This document shows positions 9,093 through 17,412 of a stretch of 64,000 nt of DNA, piece by piece. The DNA is taken from NCBI RefSeq assembly GCF_028561565.1, contig NZ_JAQQTE010000019.1, positions 318,190-382,189 on the forward strand. The letters run 5' to 3'. A program made the translations under genes and the position numbers. The stretch comes from Gilvibacter sediminis. Its GTDB lineage: Bacteria > Bacteroidota > Bacteroidia > Flavobacteriales > Flavobacteriaceae. Position 1 is the first letter of the stretch; each line of letters starts with the position of its first letter. Under the pieces are notes generated by a model that saw only the letters and a list, made by a program, of their open reading frames with translations, made no database searches and was not told the DNA's origin.

Positions 9093-9839
9093 ATGAAGAT
9101 TTTAGTGTGTATTAGTCACGTTCCAGACACTACATCCAAAATTAATTTTACCGATAACGATACCCAATTTGACACCAACGGTGTTCAATTTGTGATCAAT
9201 CCTAACGACGAATTTGGTCTGACCCGCGCCATGTGGTTCAAAGAGAAGCAAGGTGCTACCGTGCACGTTGCCAATGTTGGAGATGCCAGTGCAGAGCCAA
9301 CCTTGCGCAAGGCCCTAGCCATTGGTGCTGATGAGGCCATCCGCGTGGATGCCCCAGCTACAGATGGATACTTTGTAGCCAAGCAATTGACCAAAGTTGC
9401 TCAAGACGGCGGTTATGACCTTATTATTGCAGGTCGTGAAAGCATTGATTACAATGGCGGAATGGTACCGGGAATGATGGCAGCCATGTTGGGCGCCAAC
9501 TTTGTGAATACTTGTATCAATCTAGAAGTAGACGGTAGCAATGCTACTGCGGTTCGCGAGATCGACGGAGGAAAGGAATCTGTAAAGACCAGCCTTCCTT
9601 TGGTTATTGGTGGTCAAAAAGGATTAGTGGAAGAAAGTGACCTTCGCATTCCAAACATGCGTGGGATCATGATGGCCAGAAAGAAACCTTTACATGTAGT
9701 TGCTGCAGATGCTGCAGAGGCTCATGCTGCGACCGCTGCTTTTGAAAAGCCAGCACCTAAAGGAGCCGTGACCATGGTAGATCCTGAAAACTTGGATCAA
9801 TTAATCGAATTGTTACACAACGAAGCCAAGGTGATTTAA
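9093..9839 (+). CDS. etfB: Electron transfer flavoprotein beta subunit
   Basis: A 248-residue FixA/EtfB-family protein, starting MKILVCISHVPDTTSKI. It holds the AMP and helps bind FAD in the EtfAB dimer, which takes electrons from acyl-CoA dehydrogenases to ETF:quinone oxidoreductase. The motif AGRESIDYNGGMVPGMMAA near 110 and the lipoylated-like recognition loop region near 190-200 (GIMMARKKPL) fit the family. It is the first gene of a pair with etfA, 21 bases apart. Confidence 0.95.
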   Translation: MKILVCISHVPDTTSKINFTDNDTQFDTNGVQFVINPNDEFGLTRAMWFKEKQGATVHVANVGDASAEPTLRKALAIGADEAIRVDAPATDGYFVAKQLTKVAQDGGYDLIIAGRESIDYNGGMVPGMMAAMLGANFVNTCINLEVDGSNATAVREIDGGKESVKTSLPLVIGGQKGLVEESDLRIPNMRGIMMARKKPLHVVAADAAEAHAATAAFEKPAPKGAVTMVDPENLDQLIELLHNEAKVI

Positions 9840-9860
9840 TCACAGGTAAAAAGAAGAATT

Positions 9861-10826
9861 ATGTCAGTATTAGTATATACCGAATCAGAAGGAGGATCCT
9901 TTAAGAAAGTAGCTCTTGAATTGACTTCTTACGCCAAAGGTGTTGCCAACGCCATGGGCGGAGAGGTGACTGCTGTTAGTATTAATGGTGGAAACGCTGC
10001 AGATCTAGGCAAATACGGAGCCGATAAGGTGATGGAGATCAACGATGCTGCTTTGGAGACCTTCAATGCAAAGAATTACGCCGCTGCCCTAGCGCAAGCT
10101 GCAAAATCCGCAGGAGCGAAGACCGTTGTGGTTTCATCCAGCGCAAACAGTAAATATCTGGCGCCTCTTTTGGCCGTGGAACTCGGAGCTGCTTATGCTC
10201 CTAACGTAGTTGCACTTCCAGAAAGCACCAGCCCGATGAAAGTTAAATCTACAGTGTACACCAACAAGGCCTTTGCTATTAATGAGTTAAAGACCGATGT
10301 GACTGTGATCGGTTTGGCAAAAAACGCCTACGGATTACACGAGAACAGCGGTGCTGCGGCTGCTTCAGCTTTTAGTGTTGAACTAGCTGGAGACAACGGC
10401 GTTGAAGTGACTTCTGTAGACAAAGCAACAGATAAGGTAACGATCGCCGATGCAGAAGTAGTAGTTTCTGGTGGACGTGGTTTGAAAGGACCTGAAAACT
10501 GGAACCTTATTGAAGACTTAGCAGACACCCTTGGTGCTGCAACTGCTTGTTCTAAGCCCGTAAGTGATATGGGTTGGAGACCTCACAGCGAACACGTTGG
10601 ACAAACTGGAAAACCAGTAGCCTCTAACTTGTACATCGCTATTGGAATCTCTGGAGCCATTCAGCATTTAGCGGGAATCAACTCCTCTAAAGTAAAGGTA
10701 GTGATCAATACAGATCCAGAAGCGCCTTTCTTTAAAGCAGCGGATTATGGGATCGTTGGAGACGCCTTTGATGTGGTTCCACGATTGACCGAAAAATTAA
10801 AGCAATTTAAAGCCAATAACGCGTAA
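9861..10826 (+). CDS. etfA: Electron transfer flavoprotein alpha subunit
   Basis: A 321-residue FixB/EtfA-family protein. The N-terminal half is the ETF alpha/beta-hydrolase-like fold. The C-terminal half carries the FAD-binding signature: SGGRGLKGPENW near 200, then RPHSEHVGQTGKPV, YIAIGISGAIQHLAG and INTDPEAPFFKAADYGIVGD. With EtfB it forms the soluble electron carrier for fatty-acid and amino-acid oxidation. It is followed by a strong hairpin that probably ends the etfBA transcript. Confidence 0.96.
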   Translation: MSVLVYTESEGGSFKKVALELTSYAKGVANAMGGEVTAVSINGGNAADLGKYGADKVMEINDAALETFNAKNYAAALAQAAKSAGAKTVVVSSSANSKYLAPLLAVELGAAYAPNVVALPESTSPMKVKSTVYTNKAFAINELKTDVTVIGLAKNAYGLHENSGAAAASAFSVELAGDNGVEVTSVDKATDKVTIADAEVVVSGGRGLKGPENWNLIEDLADTLGAATACSKPVSDMGWRPHSEHVGQTGKPVASNLYIAIGISGAIQHLAGINSSKVKVVINTDPEAPFFKAADYGIVGDAFDVVPRLTEKLKQFKANNA

Positions 10827-10847
10827 TTTTTGTTAAATTGGCATCCG

Positions 10848-10901
10848 AATAAAGGGCTGTTAAACATGGGAAAAGTCCTGTTTTAACAGCCTTTCTTTAT
10901 T
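10848..10901. terminator. Long hairpin, probable etfBA terminator
   Basis: AATAAAG-GGCTGTTAAA on the left pairs with TTTAACAGCC-TTTCTTTATT on the right around a loop of about 14 bases. The long stem and T-rich right end fit a terminator that can work on either strand. Confidence 0.75.
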
Positions 10902-10911
10902 CTACCCATCA

Positions 10912-11523
10912 ATGAGTCTGGTCCGTTTAAATATCAAAGGAATTTCATACAGTCAAACACAGAATGGTGCTTATGCACTCATCCTGAGTGAAGTGGATGG
11001 ACAGCGCAAGCTTCCCATTGTGATCGGAGCCTTTGAAGCCCAATCCATCGCCATCGCTTTAGAAAAGGAAATCAAACCACCCAGACCACTCACCCACGAC
11101 CTCTTTAAGAATTTTGCAGACCGTTTTGACATTCAGGTCAAGCAGGTGATCATTCATAAATTGGTGGATGGAGTTTTCTATTCTAGTATTATTTGTGAGC
11201 GCGACAAGATCGAAGAGATCATCGATGCGCGAACCAGTGATGCTATCGCGCTTGCGTTGCGATTTAAAGCGCCTATTTTTACTTACAAGAACATCCTAGA
11301 CAAGGCTGGAATCTTCCTCAAGGGAACTTCTCAGGATGAAGAAGCCGAAGAAGCACCGTCTTTAGTAGAACAATTGATCGCAGATGAGCCTTCAAGCGCT
11401 CAGAGCGAAGACTATACGGGCTACACCTTAAAAGAGCTCAATGAAATGCTGGATCAAGCCGTAGCCAATGAAGACTACGAAAAGGCAGCCCGCATTCGCG
11501 ATGAGATCTCCAAACGTTCCTAA
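10912..11523 (+). CDS. Bifunctional nuclease (BFN/DUF151) with UVR domain
   Basis: A 203-residue protein. Residues about 1-135 form the BFN (DUF151) domain, beginning with the typical strand LVRLNIKGISYSQ and containing LPIVIGAFEAQSIAIALE and ARTSDAIALALRF. Residues about 165-200 form a UVR motif (LKELNEMLDQAVANEDYEKAARIRDEI), the UvrB/UvrC-contacting helix pair. An acidic linker separates them. DUF151 proteins of plants have been reported as nucleases; the bacterial role is unsettled. It lies 3 bases before the nucleoside transporter, so both are cotranscribed. Confidence 0.92.
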   Translation: MSLVRLNIKGISYSQTQNGAYALILSEVDGQRKLPIVIGAFEAQSIAIALEKEIKPPRPLTHDLFKNFADRFDIQVKQVIIHKLVDGVFYSSIICERDKIEEIIDARTSDAIALALRFKAPIFTYKNILDKAGIFLKGTSQDEEAEEAPSLVEQLIADEPSSAQSEDYTGYTLKELNEMLDQAVANEDYEKAARIRDEISKRS

Positions 11524-11526
11524 ATA

Positions 11527-13236
11527 ATGTTGAAAAAACTTTTCCTGTTGCTGATTGGCCTCGCGGCTATAACTCAAACTGTTGCTCAACAGTCAGAAGA
11601 AGGAACCTGGCAATTTGATGCCATTGAAAAAACTACAGGAGAGTCTCTATTTTCAATAGACAAAGACTTAGATAGCCTTGTTTTATCGGGCAATAGATTT
11701 CACTACAGCCTCTCGGCTAAAGATACTTTAGTAGCCAGCGGAGATTACACCCGTCAAAACGATCTACTCGTATTCTTTTACGAACAACCTTTTGATACCA
11801 TAAGAAGGTATCGCATTGAAACCCTTAACGACTCTGTCTTCAATTTTACTGAAAATGGAGTGCGCTACAGTTTCACTCAGGAAATAATCCAAGAAAAGAC
11901 CGAATCTTTAGCCCTAGACACGGACCAAGGCGTAGGCCTAAGCCTGAACAGCCTTTGGCGCGGTGCTTTAGGAATGTTCTTTTTATTGAGCGTTTGTTAT
12001 TTGATTTCCAGCAATAGGCGCAAGATCAATTGGCGTTTGGTTTTCAGCGGACTCAGTCTACAACTGATCTTTGCCGTATTGGTCTTAAAAGTAGACGCCG
12101 TTGCCGATGCCTTTGACTGGCTTTCTGCCAAAGTAGTACAGTTCCTAAACTTTAGTGAAGCCGGAGCTGAATTCCTGTTTGGAGGCTTGGTCAGCGACAC
12201 GGAAACCTTTGGATATATCTTTTCTTTTAAGGTATTGCCAACCATTGTTTTCTTCTCTGCATTTACCTCTTTACTTTATTATTTAGGCGTGTTGCAACGC
12301 TTGGTAAAAGGCTTTGCTTGGGTAATGAGTAAGACCATGCGCCTGTCTGGTGCAGAAAGTCTTGCCGCAGCAGCCAATATCTTTATTGGACAAACAGAAG
12401 CGCCTTTAGTAGTGAAGCCTTACTTGGATAAAATGACCAAGTCTGAAATGCTCTGTTTGATGGTTGGAGGTATGACCACCATTGCTGGTGGTGTGCTTGC
12501 CGCTTATATTGCATTTTTAGGGGGAGAAAGTGATGCCGAAAAAGCCATTTTTGCCAAGCACTTATTAACGGCTTCCATCATGTCAGCTCCGGCAGCGATC
12601 ATCATTGCAAAAATGTTGTACCCGGAGACAGAAGAGGTCAACCGAAGGTTAGACATCTCTAAAGATAAAATTGGTAGTAACCTTTTGGACGCCATTAGTC
12701 GAGGTACCACAGAAGGGCTTAAACTCGCGGTAAATGTGGGTGCCATGCTTTTGGTCTTTACCGCTGTGATGGCTGTTTTCAATTGGATCACTATGGATAT
12801 GATTGGAGCACCTACGGGTCTCAATGACACTATCGTTGCTGCAACAGACGGTCGTTATGACGGACTCTCCATGCAGTTCCTTTTAGGTAATGTCTTTGCG
12901 CCTGTCGCTTGGATCATTGGTGTTCCTGCGGAGGATATGGTTGCCGTTGGACAACTTTTGGGAGAGAAGACCATTCTCAACGAATTCTTTGCTTACGCTT
13001 CTTTAAGTGAGCTTAAAAATTCAGGAGCTTTATCTAACTACCGCTCCATTGTAATTGCCACTTACGCCCTTTGTGGATTTGCCAACTTTGCTTCTATTGG
13101 AATCCAGATTGGAGGAATTGGGGTATTGGCTCCTTCGCAACGCAAAACCCTTGCTGCCTTTGGAATCAAAGCGCTTATTGGAGGCACCGTTGCCGCCTTA
13201 CTTACGGCTACAATTGCCGGAATGCTGATCGGTTAA
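11527..13236 (+). CDS. nupC: Concentrative nucleoside transporter with N-terminal secreted domain
   Basis: A 569-residue CNT-family Na+ or H+ nucleoside symporter. The C-terminal 420 residues contain the three CNT parts: an N-terminal helix block, the gate region, and a C-terminal core with FIGQTEAPLVVKPYL and GFANFASIGIQIGGIG. Normal CNTs are about 400 residues. Here residues 1-20 form a signal peptide and 22-115 a beta-rich domain starting EGTWQF, which looks like the lipocalin-like proteins at 472 and 1174. The extra domain would face the periplasm. thyA follows, so nucleoside salvage and dTMP synthesis are adjacent. Confidence 0.92.
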   Translation: MLKKLFLLLIGLAAITQTVAQQSEEGTWQFDAIEKTTGESLFSIDKDLDSLVLSGNRFHYSLSAKDTLVASGDYTRQNDLLVFFYEQPFDTIRRYRIETLNDSVFNFTENGVRYSFTQEIIQEKTESLALDTDQGVGLSLNSLWRGALGMFFLLSVCYLISSNRRKINWRLVFSGLSLQLIFAVLVLKVDAVADAFDWLSAKVVQFLNFSEAGAEFLFGGLVSDTETFGYIFSFKVLPTIVFFSAFTSLLYYLGVLQRLVKGFAWVMSKTMRLSGAESLAAAANIFIGQTEAPLVVKPYLDKMTKSEMLCLMVGGMTTIAGGVLAAYIAFLGGESDAEKAIFAKHLLTASIMSAPAAIIIAKMLYPETEEVNRRLDISKDKIGSNLLDAISRGTTEGLKLAVNVGAMLLVFTAVMAVFNWITMDMIGAPTGLNDTIVAATDGRYDGLSMQFLLGNVFAPVAWIIGVPAEDMVAVGQLLGEKTILNEFFAYASLSELKNSGALSNYRSIVIATYALCGFANFASIGIQIGGIGVLAPSQRKTLAAFGIKALIGGTVAALLTATIAGMLIG

Positions 13237-13318
13237 TAACTATTGGAAATCCGACTAAAACCGAGGTGCAATTTGCTCCCTTTTTTGCTATTTTAGAACC
13301 AGTTTTAGCCCGAATTTT

Positions 13319-14143
13319 ATGAAGCAATATCACGACCTGGTACGCCATGTACTGCAAGAAGGTGTAACCAAAACAGACAGAACGGGAACCGGAACAAAAA
13401 GTGTTTTTGGTTACCAAATGCGATTTGATCTCAGTGAAGGATTCCCAATGGTGACCACCAAAAAGCTTCATTTGAAATCCATCATTTATGAACTGCTTTG
13501 GTTTTTAAAAGGCGATACCAATATTGACTATCTCAAAGAGAACGGCGTGCGTATTTGGAACGAATGGGCCGATGAGAACGGAGACCTGGGACCGGTCTAC
13601 GGACACCAGTGGAGAAACTGGAACTCTGACGGGATCGATCAGATCACCGCAGTGATAGAAGGTATTAAGACCAATCCAGACAGCCGTAGAATGTTGGTGA
13701 GTGCTTGGAACCCAAGCGTAATGCCAGACACCTCTGTAAGCTTCTCAGAAAATGTGGCTAATGGAAAAGCGGCCTTACCACCTTGTCACGCGTTCTTTCA
13801 GTTTTACGTAGCTGACGGTAAGCTGTCTTGCCAGCTTTATCAACGTTCTGCAGACATCTTTCTAGGAGTACCTTTTAATATTGCATCTTACGCACTGCTT
13901 ACAATGATGGTCGCGCAAGTATGCGGATACGAAGCTGGAGATTTCATCCACACCTTTGGAGATGCCCATATCTACAGCAATCACTTTGAACAATTGGAGC
14001 TTCAACTCTCCAGAGACATTAGACCCCTCCCAAAAATGGTGATCAATCCGGAGGTCAAAAATATTTTTGACTTTCAGTTTGAAGACTTTACCTTAGTTGA
14101 TTATAATCCACATCCGCACATCAAAGGCGCGGTTGCGGTATAA
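13319..14143 (+). CDS. thyA: Thymidylate synthase
   Basis: A 274-residue ThyA that methylates dUMP to dTMP using methylene-tetrahydrofolate. Visible signatures are [12 protein letters not shown] near 20, WRNW near 98, catalytic Cys156 in [12 protein letters not shown], and the dUMP-binding [19 protein letters not shown]. It is about 10 residues longer than the usual 264. The extra residues sit just before the active-site Cys ([17 protein letters not shown]) where most enzymes have a short turn. Its oxidised product dihydrofolate is the substrate of the DHFR encoded 2.4 kb downstream. Confidence 0.97.
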   Translation: MKQYHDLVRHVLQEGVTKTDRTGTGTKSVFGYQMRFDLSEGFPMVTTKKLHLKSIIYELLWFLKGDTNIDYLKENGVRIWNEWADENGDLGPVYGHQWRNWNSDGIDQITAVIEGIKTNPDSRRMLVSAWNPSVMPDTSVSFSENVANGKAALPPCHAFFQFYVADGKLSCQLYQRSADIFLGVPFNIASYALLTMMVAQVCGYEAGDFIHTFGDAHIYSNHFEQLELQLSRDIRPLPKMVINPEVKNIFDFQFEDFTLVDYNPHPHIKGAVAV

Positions 14144-14210
14144 TTTTTGATCCCAACTGAGCGTTAAACAGATACCGACTGCAAAACAGATCGGCAAAAA
14201 CAACTTACCT

Positions 14211-14654
14211 ATGACTAAAAAACTGCTATTGACCTTTGCTTTGGTCCTGACCTTTAGTGTTTCCTTTGCCCAAGAAGAATGGGGTACTGTAGATAGGAAC
14301 AAAGTGACCATGCGTGAGCTTCCACCGGTTTGGCCCGGCTGCGAAGATACATCCGGAGATCCTGCTGCAATGAACAAATGCTTCACAACTATGCTCTCCA
14401 AACACATCGCCAAAAATTTTAAATACCCGCCAGAAGCCTACAAAAACAACGACCAAGGTCGCGTTATTGTCGACTTTCAAATCAATACTGAAGGCAAAGT
14501 AGAGATCATTTCTACCAGCGGTGGTAGCGAGGCTTTACAAGCAGAAGCTCGTAGAAACATCCTTCAAATTCCACAGATGAAACCCGGTATGTTGGCCGGT
14601 AAGCCCAAGGCAATATCCTATAAAGTACCTTTTACTTTTAAAACAGGTAAATAA
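14211..14654 (+). CDS. Secreted TonB C-terminal-like protein
   Basis: A 147-residue protein with signal peptide (MTKKLLLTFALVLTF, cleavage near FAQ). The mature part is a single TonB-C-like domain: KNFKYPPEAYKNNDQGRVIVDFQINTEGK, with the strand order and final PFTF typical of energy-transducer TonB C-termini in Bacteroidota. It has no membrane anchor or proline-rich linker, so it cannot transduce energy like full TonB. Two Cys residues (WPGCED and NKCF) could form a disulphide. The next gene overlaps by one base and is a paralogue. Confidence 0.8.
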   Translation: MTKKLLLTFALVLTFSVSFAQEEWGTVDRNKVTMRELPPVWPGCEDTSGDPAAMNKCFTTMLSKHIAKNFKYPPEAYKNNDQGRVIVDFQINTEGKVEIISTSGGSEALQAEARRNILQIPQMKPGMLAGKPKAISYKVPFTFKTGK

Positions 14655-15124
14655 TGCGTCAACTACTGATCTTATTGATTCTGGCCAGCGGCAGTTTGAC
14701 TTTTGCTCAAGATGCTAAAACCGTTCCTTTTGCTGGAGTTGAGCAGGTACCAGTGTATCCTGATTGCAAAGGAGACAACGACAAACAGAAAAAGTGCCTT
14801 AGTGAAAGCATATCAAAGTTCATAAACAAGAATTTTGACATGGAACTTATCGGTAATTTGGGATTGCCTGCAGGACAACACCGATTGGCGGCCCAATTTG
14901 AGATCAGCGCAGAAGGCACTATTGAAAATGTATTGATCCGTGGAGATTATCTGCAGGTCAATCAAGAATTGGAACGCGTAATTAATTCGCTTCCAAAAAT
15001 GCAGCCAGGTTATAACAATGGAGAGGCCGTTAATGTAACCTATGCGCTACCCGTGATTTTCGCGCTCGCAGCAGATCCTGATGATAAGAAAAAGAAGAAA
15101 AAACGCAAGAAAAAGAACAGTTAG
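14654..15124 (+). CDS. Secreted TonB-C-like protein, paralogue with basic tail
   Basis: A 156-residue paralogue of the preceding gene, whose stop overlaps its ATG by one base. It has a signal peptide and the same VYPDCKGDNDKQKKCLSESI opening, with two Cys residues spaced as in the first. The TonB-C core is more diverged. It ends in a very basic tail (KKKKKKRKKKNS), absent from its partner. The shared operon, paired Cys residues and shared fold suggest the two act together or are alternative periplasmic binding proteins. Function unknown. Confidence 0.8.
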   Translation: MRQLLILLILASGSLTFAQDAKTVPFAGVEQVPVYPDCKGDNDKQKKCLSESISKFINKNFDMELIGNLGLPAGQHRLAAQFEISAEGTIENVLIRGDYLQVNQELERVINSLPKMQPGYNNGEAVNVTYALPVIFALAADPDDKKKKKKRKKKNS

Positions 15125-15126
15125 CC

Positions 15127-15408
15127 ATGAAAGCCATTTGGAATGATCAAATCATCGCAGAAAGCGACAATACTGTAGTGGTAGAAGGAAATCACTATTT
15201 CCCACCTAGCACAATCAAAAGTGAGTTTTTCAAAGACAGTCAAACACATAGTACTTGCCCTTGGAAGGGAGAAGCCAGTTATTACACGCTAAGTGTGGAT
15301 GGCTCTGAAAATCCAGATGCCGCTTGGTATTATCCTAATCCAAAAGACGCCGCCTCTGAGATCAAAGATCACGTTGCTTTTTGGAAAGGGGTAAGCGTTA
15401 TTGACTAA
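15127..15408 (+). CDS. DUF427 family protein
   Basis: A 93-residue cytosolic protein covering one DUF427 domain: MKAIWNDQIIAES, the HYFPPSTIKSEFF segment and the conserved CPWKGEASYYTL followed by AWYYPNPK. The conserved Cys, Lys and Trp residues are intact. It starts 2 bases after the previous stop and is probably the last gene of that operon. Its 3' end overlaps the stop of the convergent PLP enzyme by 4 bases. No reaction is assigned to the family. Confidence 0.9.
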   Translation: MKAIWNDQIIAESDNTVVVEGNHYFPPSTIKSEFFKDSQTHSTCPWKGEASYYTLSVDGSENPDAAWYYPNPKDAASEIKDHVAFWKGVSVID

Positions 15409-16487
15409 GCTTCATCAATGAGTTGCAACAGTCGGTCCAAGTCTTGGGTGCTGTTGTAAAAATGAAAACTTACCCGCACACCATCTCCGCGCAGGGAAGT
15501 CAAAACCCCAGCTTCACGAAGGCGGTAATAATCTTGAGAAGTCAATTTCAAATTAAAGATTGACGAATGCCCCTCCCGATCCCCGAGATACTTGTCAATT
15601 AAGCCGCGTTCTAAAAAGGCCTCCATAGCATTCGCCTTAATGGCTTTAAGGGCATTGAAACAATTTTCCGCCCCCAATTCTTGCACAAAATCAATAGCGT
15701 GAGCGACACTGCCGTGATTCAAGGTGTCGTGATGCCCTGGCTCAAAAAGCCTGTTGAAAGGAGCATCTTCACGCTCAAAACTCTTGTACTCTGTAGAATT
15801 AAAACCAATCACCTTGGGGTATAGTTTTTCCTTAGCAGCATCGTTGACAAACAACAAACCGTTACCGTAACCAGAGAGCATCCACTTATAACAACTCCCA
15901 ATCACAACATCCAAAGGAGAATTCTGAAAATCGAAAGCTTCTGTGCCTAAAAATTGGGTGCAATCTGCGACAAACAAAGTACTGGGATAAGCGCGTTTGA
16001 GATCAGCCAGAAAATCAAAACTCAATCGAATTCCACTGATGTATTGAATCAATGAGAAGGCAAAAACATCTGGTACTTCCGCCTCAAAAGCCTGCTGAAT
16101 ATTTCGCTCCAAGTTCTCATCAATAGGAACATATCGGTGTGGAAAGGCACGGCGTTCAACCGGCCAATTCAAAGAAGGGTAATCTCCAGCCAACATCAAG
16201 AATCGCATCTTTGGGTCAAATCCTTCTAAAAGGGTATTAAAACCAAAAGTGAAATTGGGAATCAAAGCAATGTCATCCATAGAAGCTCCAAGGTAGGTAC
16301 TCACCTTTCTGCGTATCTCTTCAATGAGAATTTTATGATCATCTCTAAAGATACTTCCCTGGTTTAAAAAGTCTTGATCATGCTGACTTCGCCAATCAAT
16401 GACGCGCTTAGGAATAAGCCCCGACGAGGCGGTATTGAGATAAGTAAATTCTTTTAGTGGCGGAAATTGATTCTCAAAATCTATCAT
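15405..16487 (-). CDS. Class V-fold PLP-dependent aminotransferase/desulfurase-like protein
   Basis: A 360-residue fold-type I enzyme. YLNTASSGLIPKRV near 16 is the typical N-terminal segment of class V aminotransferases, and DCTQFLGTEAFDF near 174 holds the PLP-contacting Asp. The Schiff-base Lys lies in GSCYKWMLSGYGNGLLFV near 196. The C-terminal domain ends with LRGDGVRVSFHFYNS. Relatives include isopenicillin-N epimerase-like proteins and cysteine desulfurases, but no active-site Cys loop is evident, so the substrate is open. Confidence 0.88.
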   Translation of the reverse strand: MIDFENQFPPLKEFTYLNTASSGLIPKRVIDWRSQHDQDFLNQGSIFRDDHKILIEEIRRKVSTYLGASMDDIALIPNFTFGFNTLLEGFDPKMRFLMLAGDYPSLNWPVERRAFPHRYVPIDENLERNIQQAFEAEVPDVFAFSLIQYISGIRLSFDFLADLKRAYPSTLFVADCTQFLGTEAFDFQNSPLDVVIGSCYKWMLSGYGNGLLFVNDAAKEKLYPKVIGFNSTEYKSFEREDAPFNRLFEPGHHDTLNHGSVAHAIDFVQELGAENCFNALKAIKANAMEAFLERGLIDKYLGDREGHSSIFNLKLTSQDYYRLREAGVLTSLRGDGVRVSFHFYNSTQDLDRLLQLIDEA

Positions 16488-16510
16488 GACAGAACCGGCG
16501 TAATTTTTGG

Positions 16511-16518
16511 TAACTTTG
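16511..16518 (+). promoter_or_regulatory. Promoter -7 box for the 2TM-DHFR gene
   Basis: TAACTTTG, an exact TAnnTTTG match 20 bases before the ATG at 16539. It makes an earlier in-frame ATG at 16467 untenable as the start. Confidence 0.6.
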
Positions 16519-16538
16519 ATCTTATAAATGTAGCGAGA

Positions 16539-17411
16539 ATGTTTTCAAAATCCAGCAAAAAACCGAAGATAGATCAAGACCAAAAAGAGCAATTTGAGTA
16601 CGCCTCCAAAAGGATCCGCCAAAAGAAGAGACTCTTTGCCCATTTTGTGGTCTTTTTGATCGGTTCACTGCTTATGGTGATCTTAAACAAGGTTTTAGGA
16701 TACGGAGAAGAATTTATGACCGATTGGTTTGTTTGGGTGATTCTCGCTTGGTTCTGCCTGCTACTCTATCATGCCGCAACCGTATTCATTACCAGTAAGT
16801 TCATGGGTAAAGAATGGGAATCCAATCAGCTTGAAAAACTCAAGGCAAAACAGGAAGCTAAAATCGCTGAAATGGCAGCTTCCATTGATACTGGAGCCCC
16901 GAGCCCAGACAAAGGAGATCGCAACAATACCTTGACCATGATCGCTGCGGCCGGAGCAAACAATGAATTGGGTAAAGACAACGATCTGGTCTGGCACTTA
17001 CCCATCGATTTTAGACGATTTAAAACACTTACTACAGGGCATCACATTATTATGGGAAGAAAGACCTTTGAGTCTTTTCCCAAACTGCTGCCCAATCGAA
17101 TTCATGTGGTGATCACTAGAAATCCGGAGTACAAAAACCCGAATTGTATTGTTGTGAACTCTATTGAGCAAGCCTTGGAAGTTTCTGCGCATGACGCTAA
17201 TCCCTTCATTATTGGTGGCGGAGAGATTTATAAACAAGCATTGGCTCATGCCGACAAAATAGAACTGACGCGTGTTCACGGCGCTTTTGAAGCAGACACC
17301 TTTTTCCCGGATATTGATGAACGCATCTGGAAGTTGGTCAATTCAGAGAAGCATCCCAAAGATGAAAAGCACGCCTATGAATTCGTCTTTGAAACTTATT
17401 TGAGAAAATAG
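16539..17411 (+). CDS. folA: Dihydrofolate reductase fused to an N-terminal 2TM membrane domain
   Basis: A 290-residue fusion. Residues about 18-90 are a 2TM domain: a basic amphipathic start (YASKRIRQKKR), one helix at about 33-51, an acidic turn, and a second helix at about 63-84. A charged linker of about 40 residues follows. Residues 131-290 are a complete DHFR with the catalytic acid Asp157 in WHLPIDFRRFK, the NADPH-binding MGRKTF, and GGGEIY. It reduces dihydrofolate made by ThyA. Both ends of the 2TM unit should face the cytoplasm, tethering the enzyme to the membrane. The next gene starts one base after the stop. Confidence 0.92.
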   Translation: MFSKSSKKPKIDQDQKEQFEYASKRIRQKKRLFAHFVVFLIGSLLMVILNKVLGYGEEFMTDWFVWVILAWFCLLLYHAATVFITSKFMGKEWESNQLEKLKAKQEAKIAEMAASIDTGAPSPDKGDRNNTLTMIAAAGANNELGKDNDLVWHLPIDFRRFKTLTTGHHIIMGRKTFESFPKLLPNRIHVVITRNPEYKNPNCIVVNSIEQALEVSAHDANPFIIGGGEIYKQALAHADKIELTRVHGAFEADTFFPDIDERIWKLVNSEKHPKDEKHAYEFVFETYLRK

Positions 17412-17412
17412 G

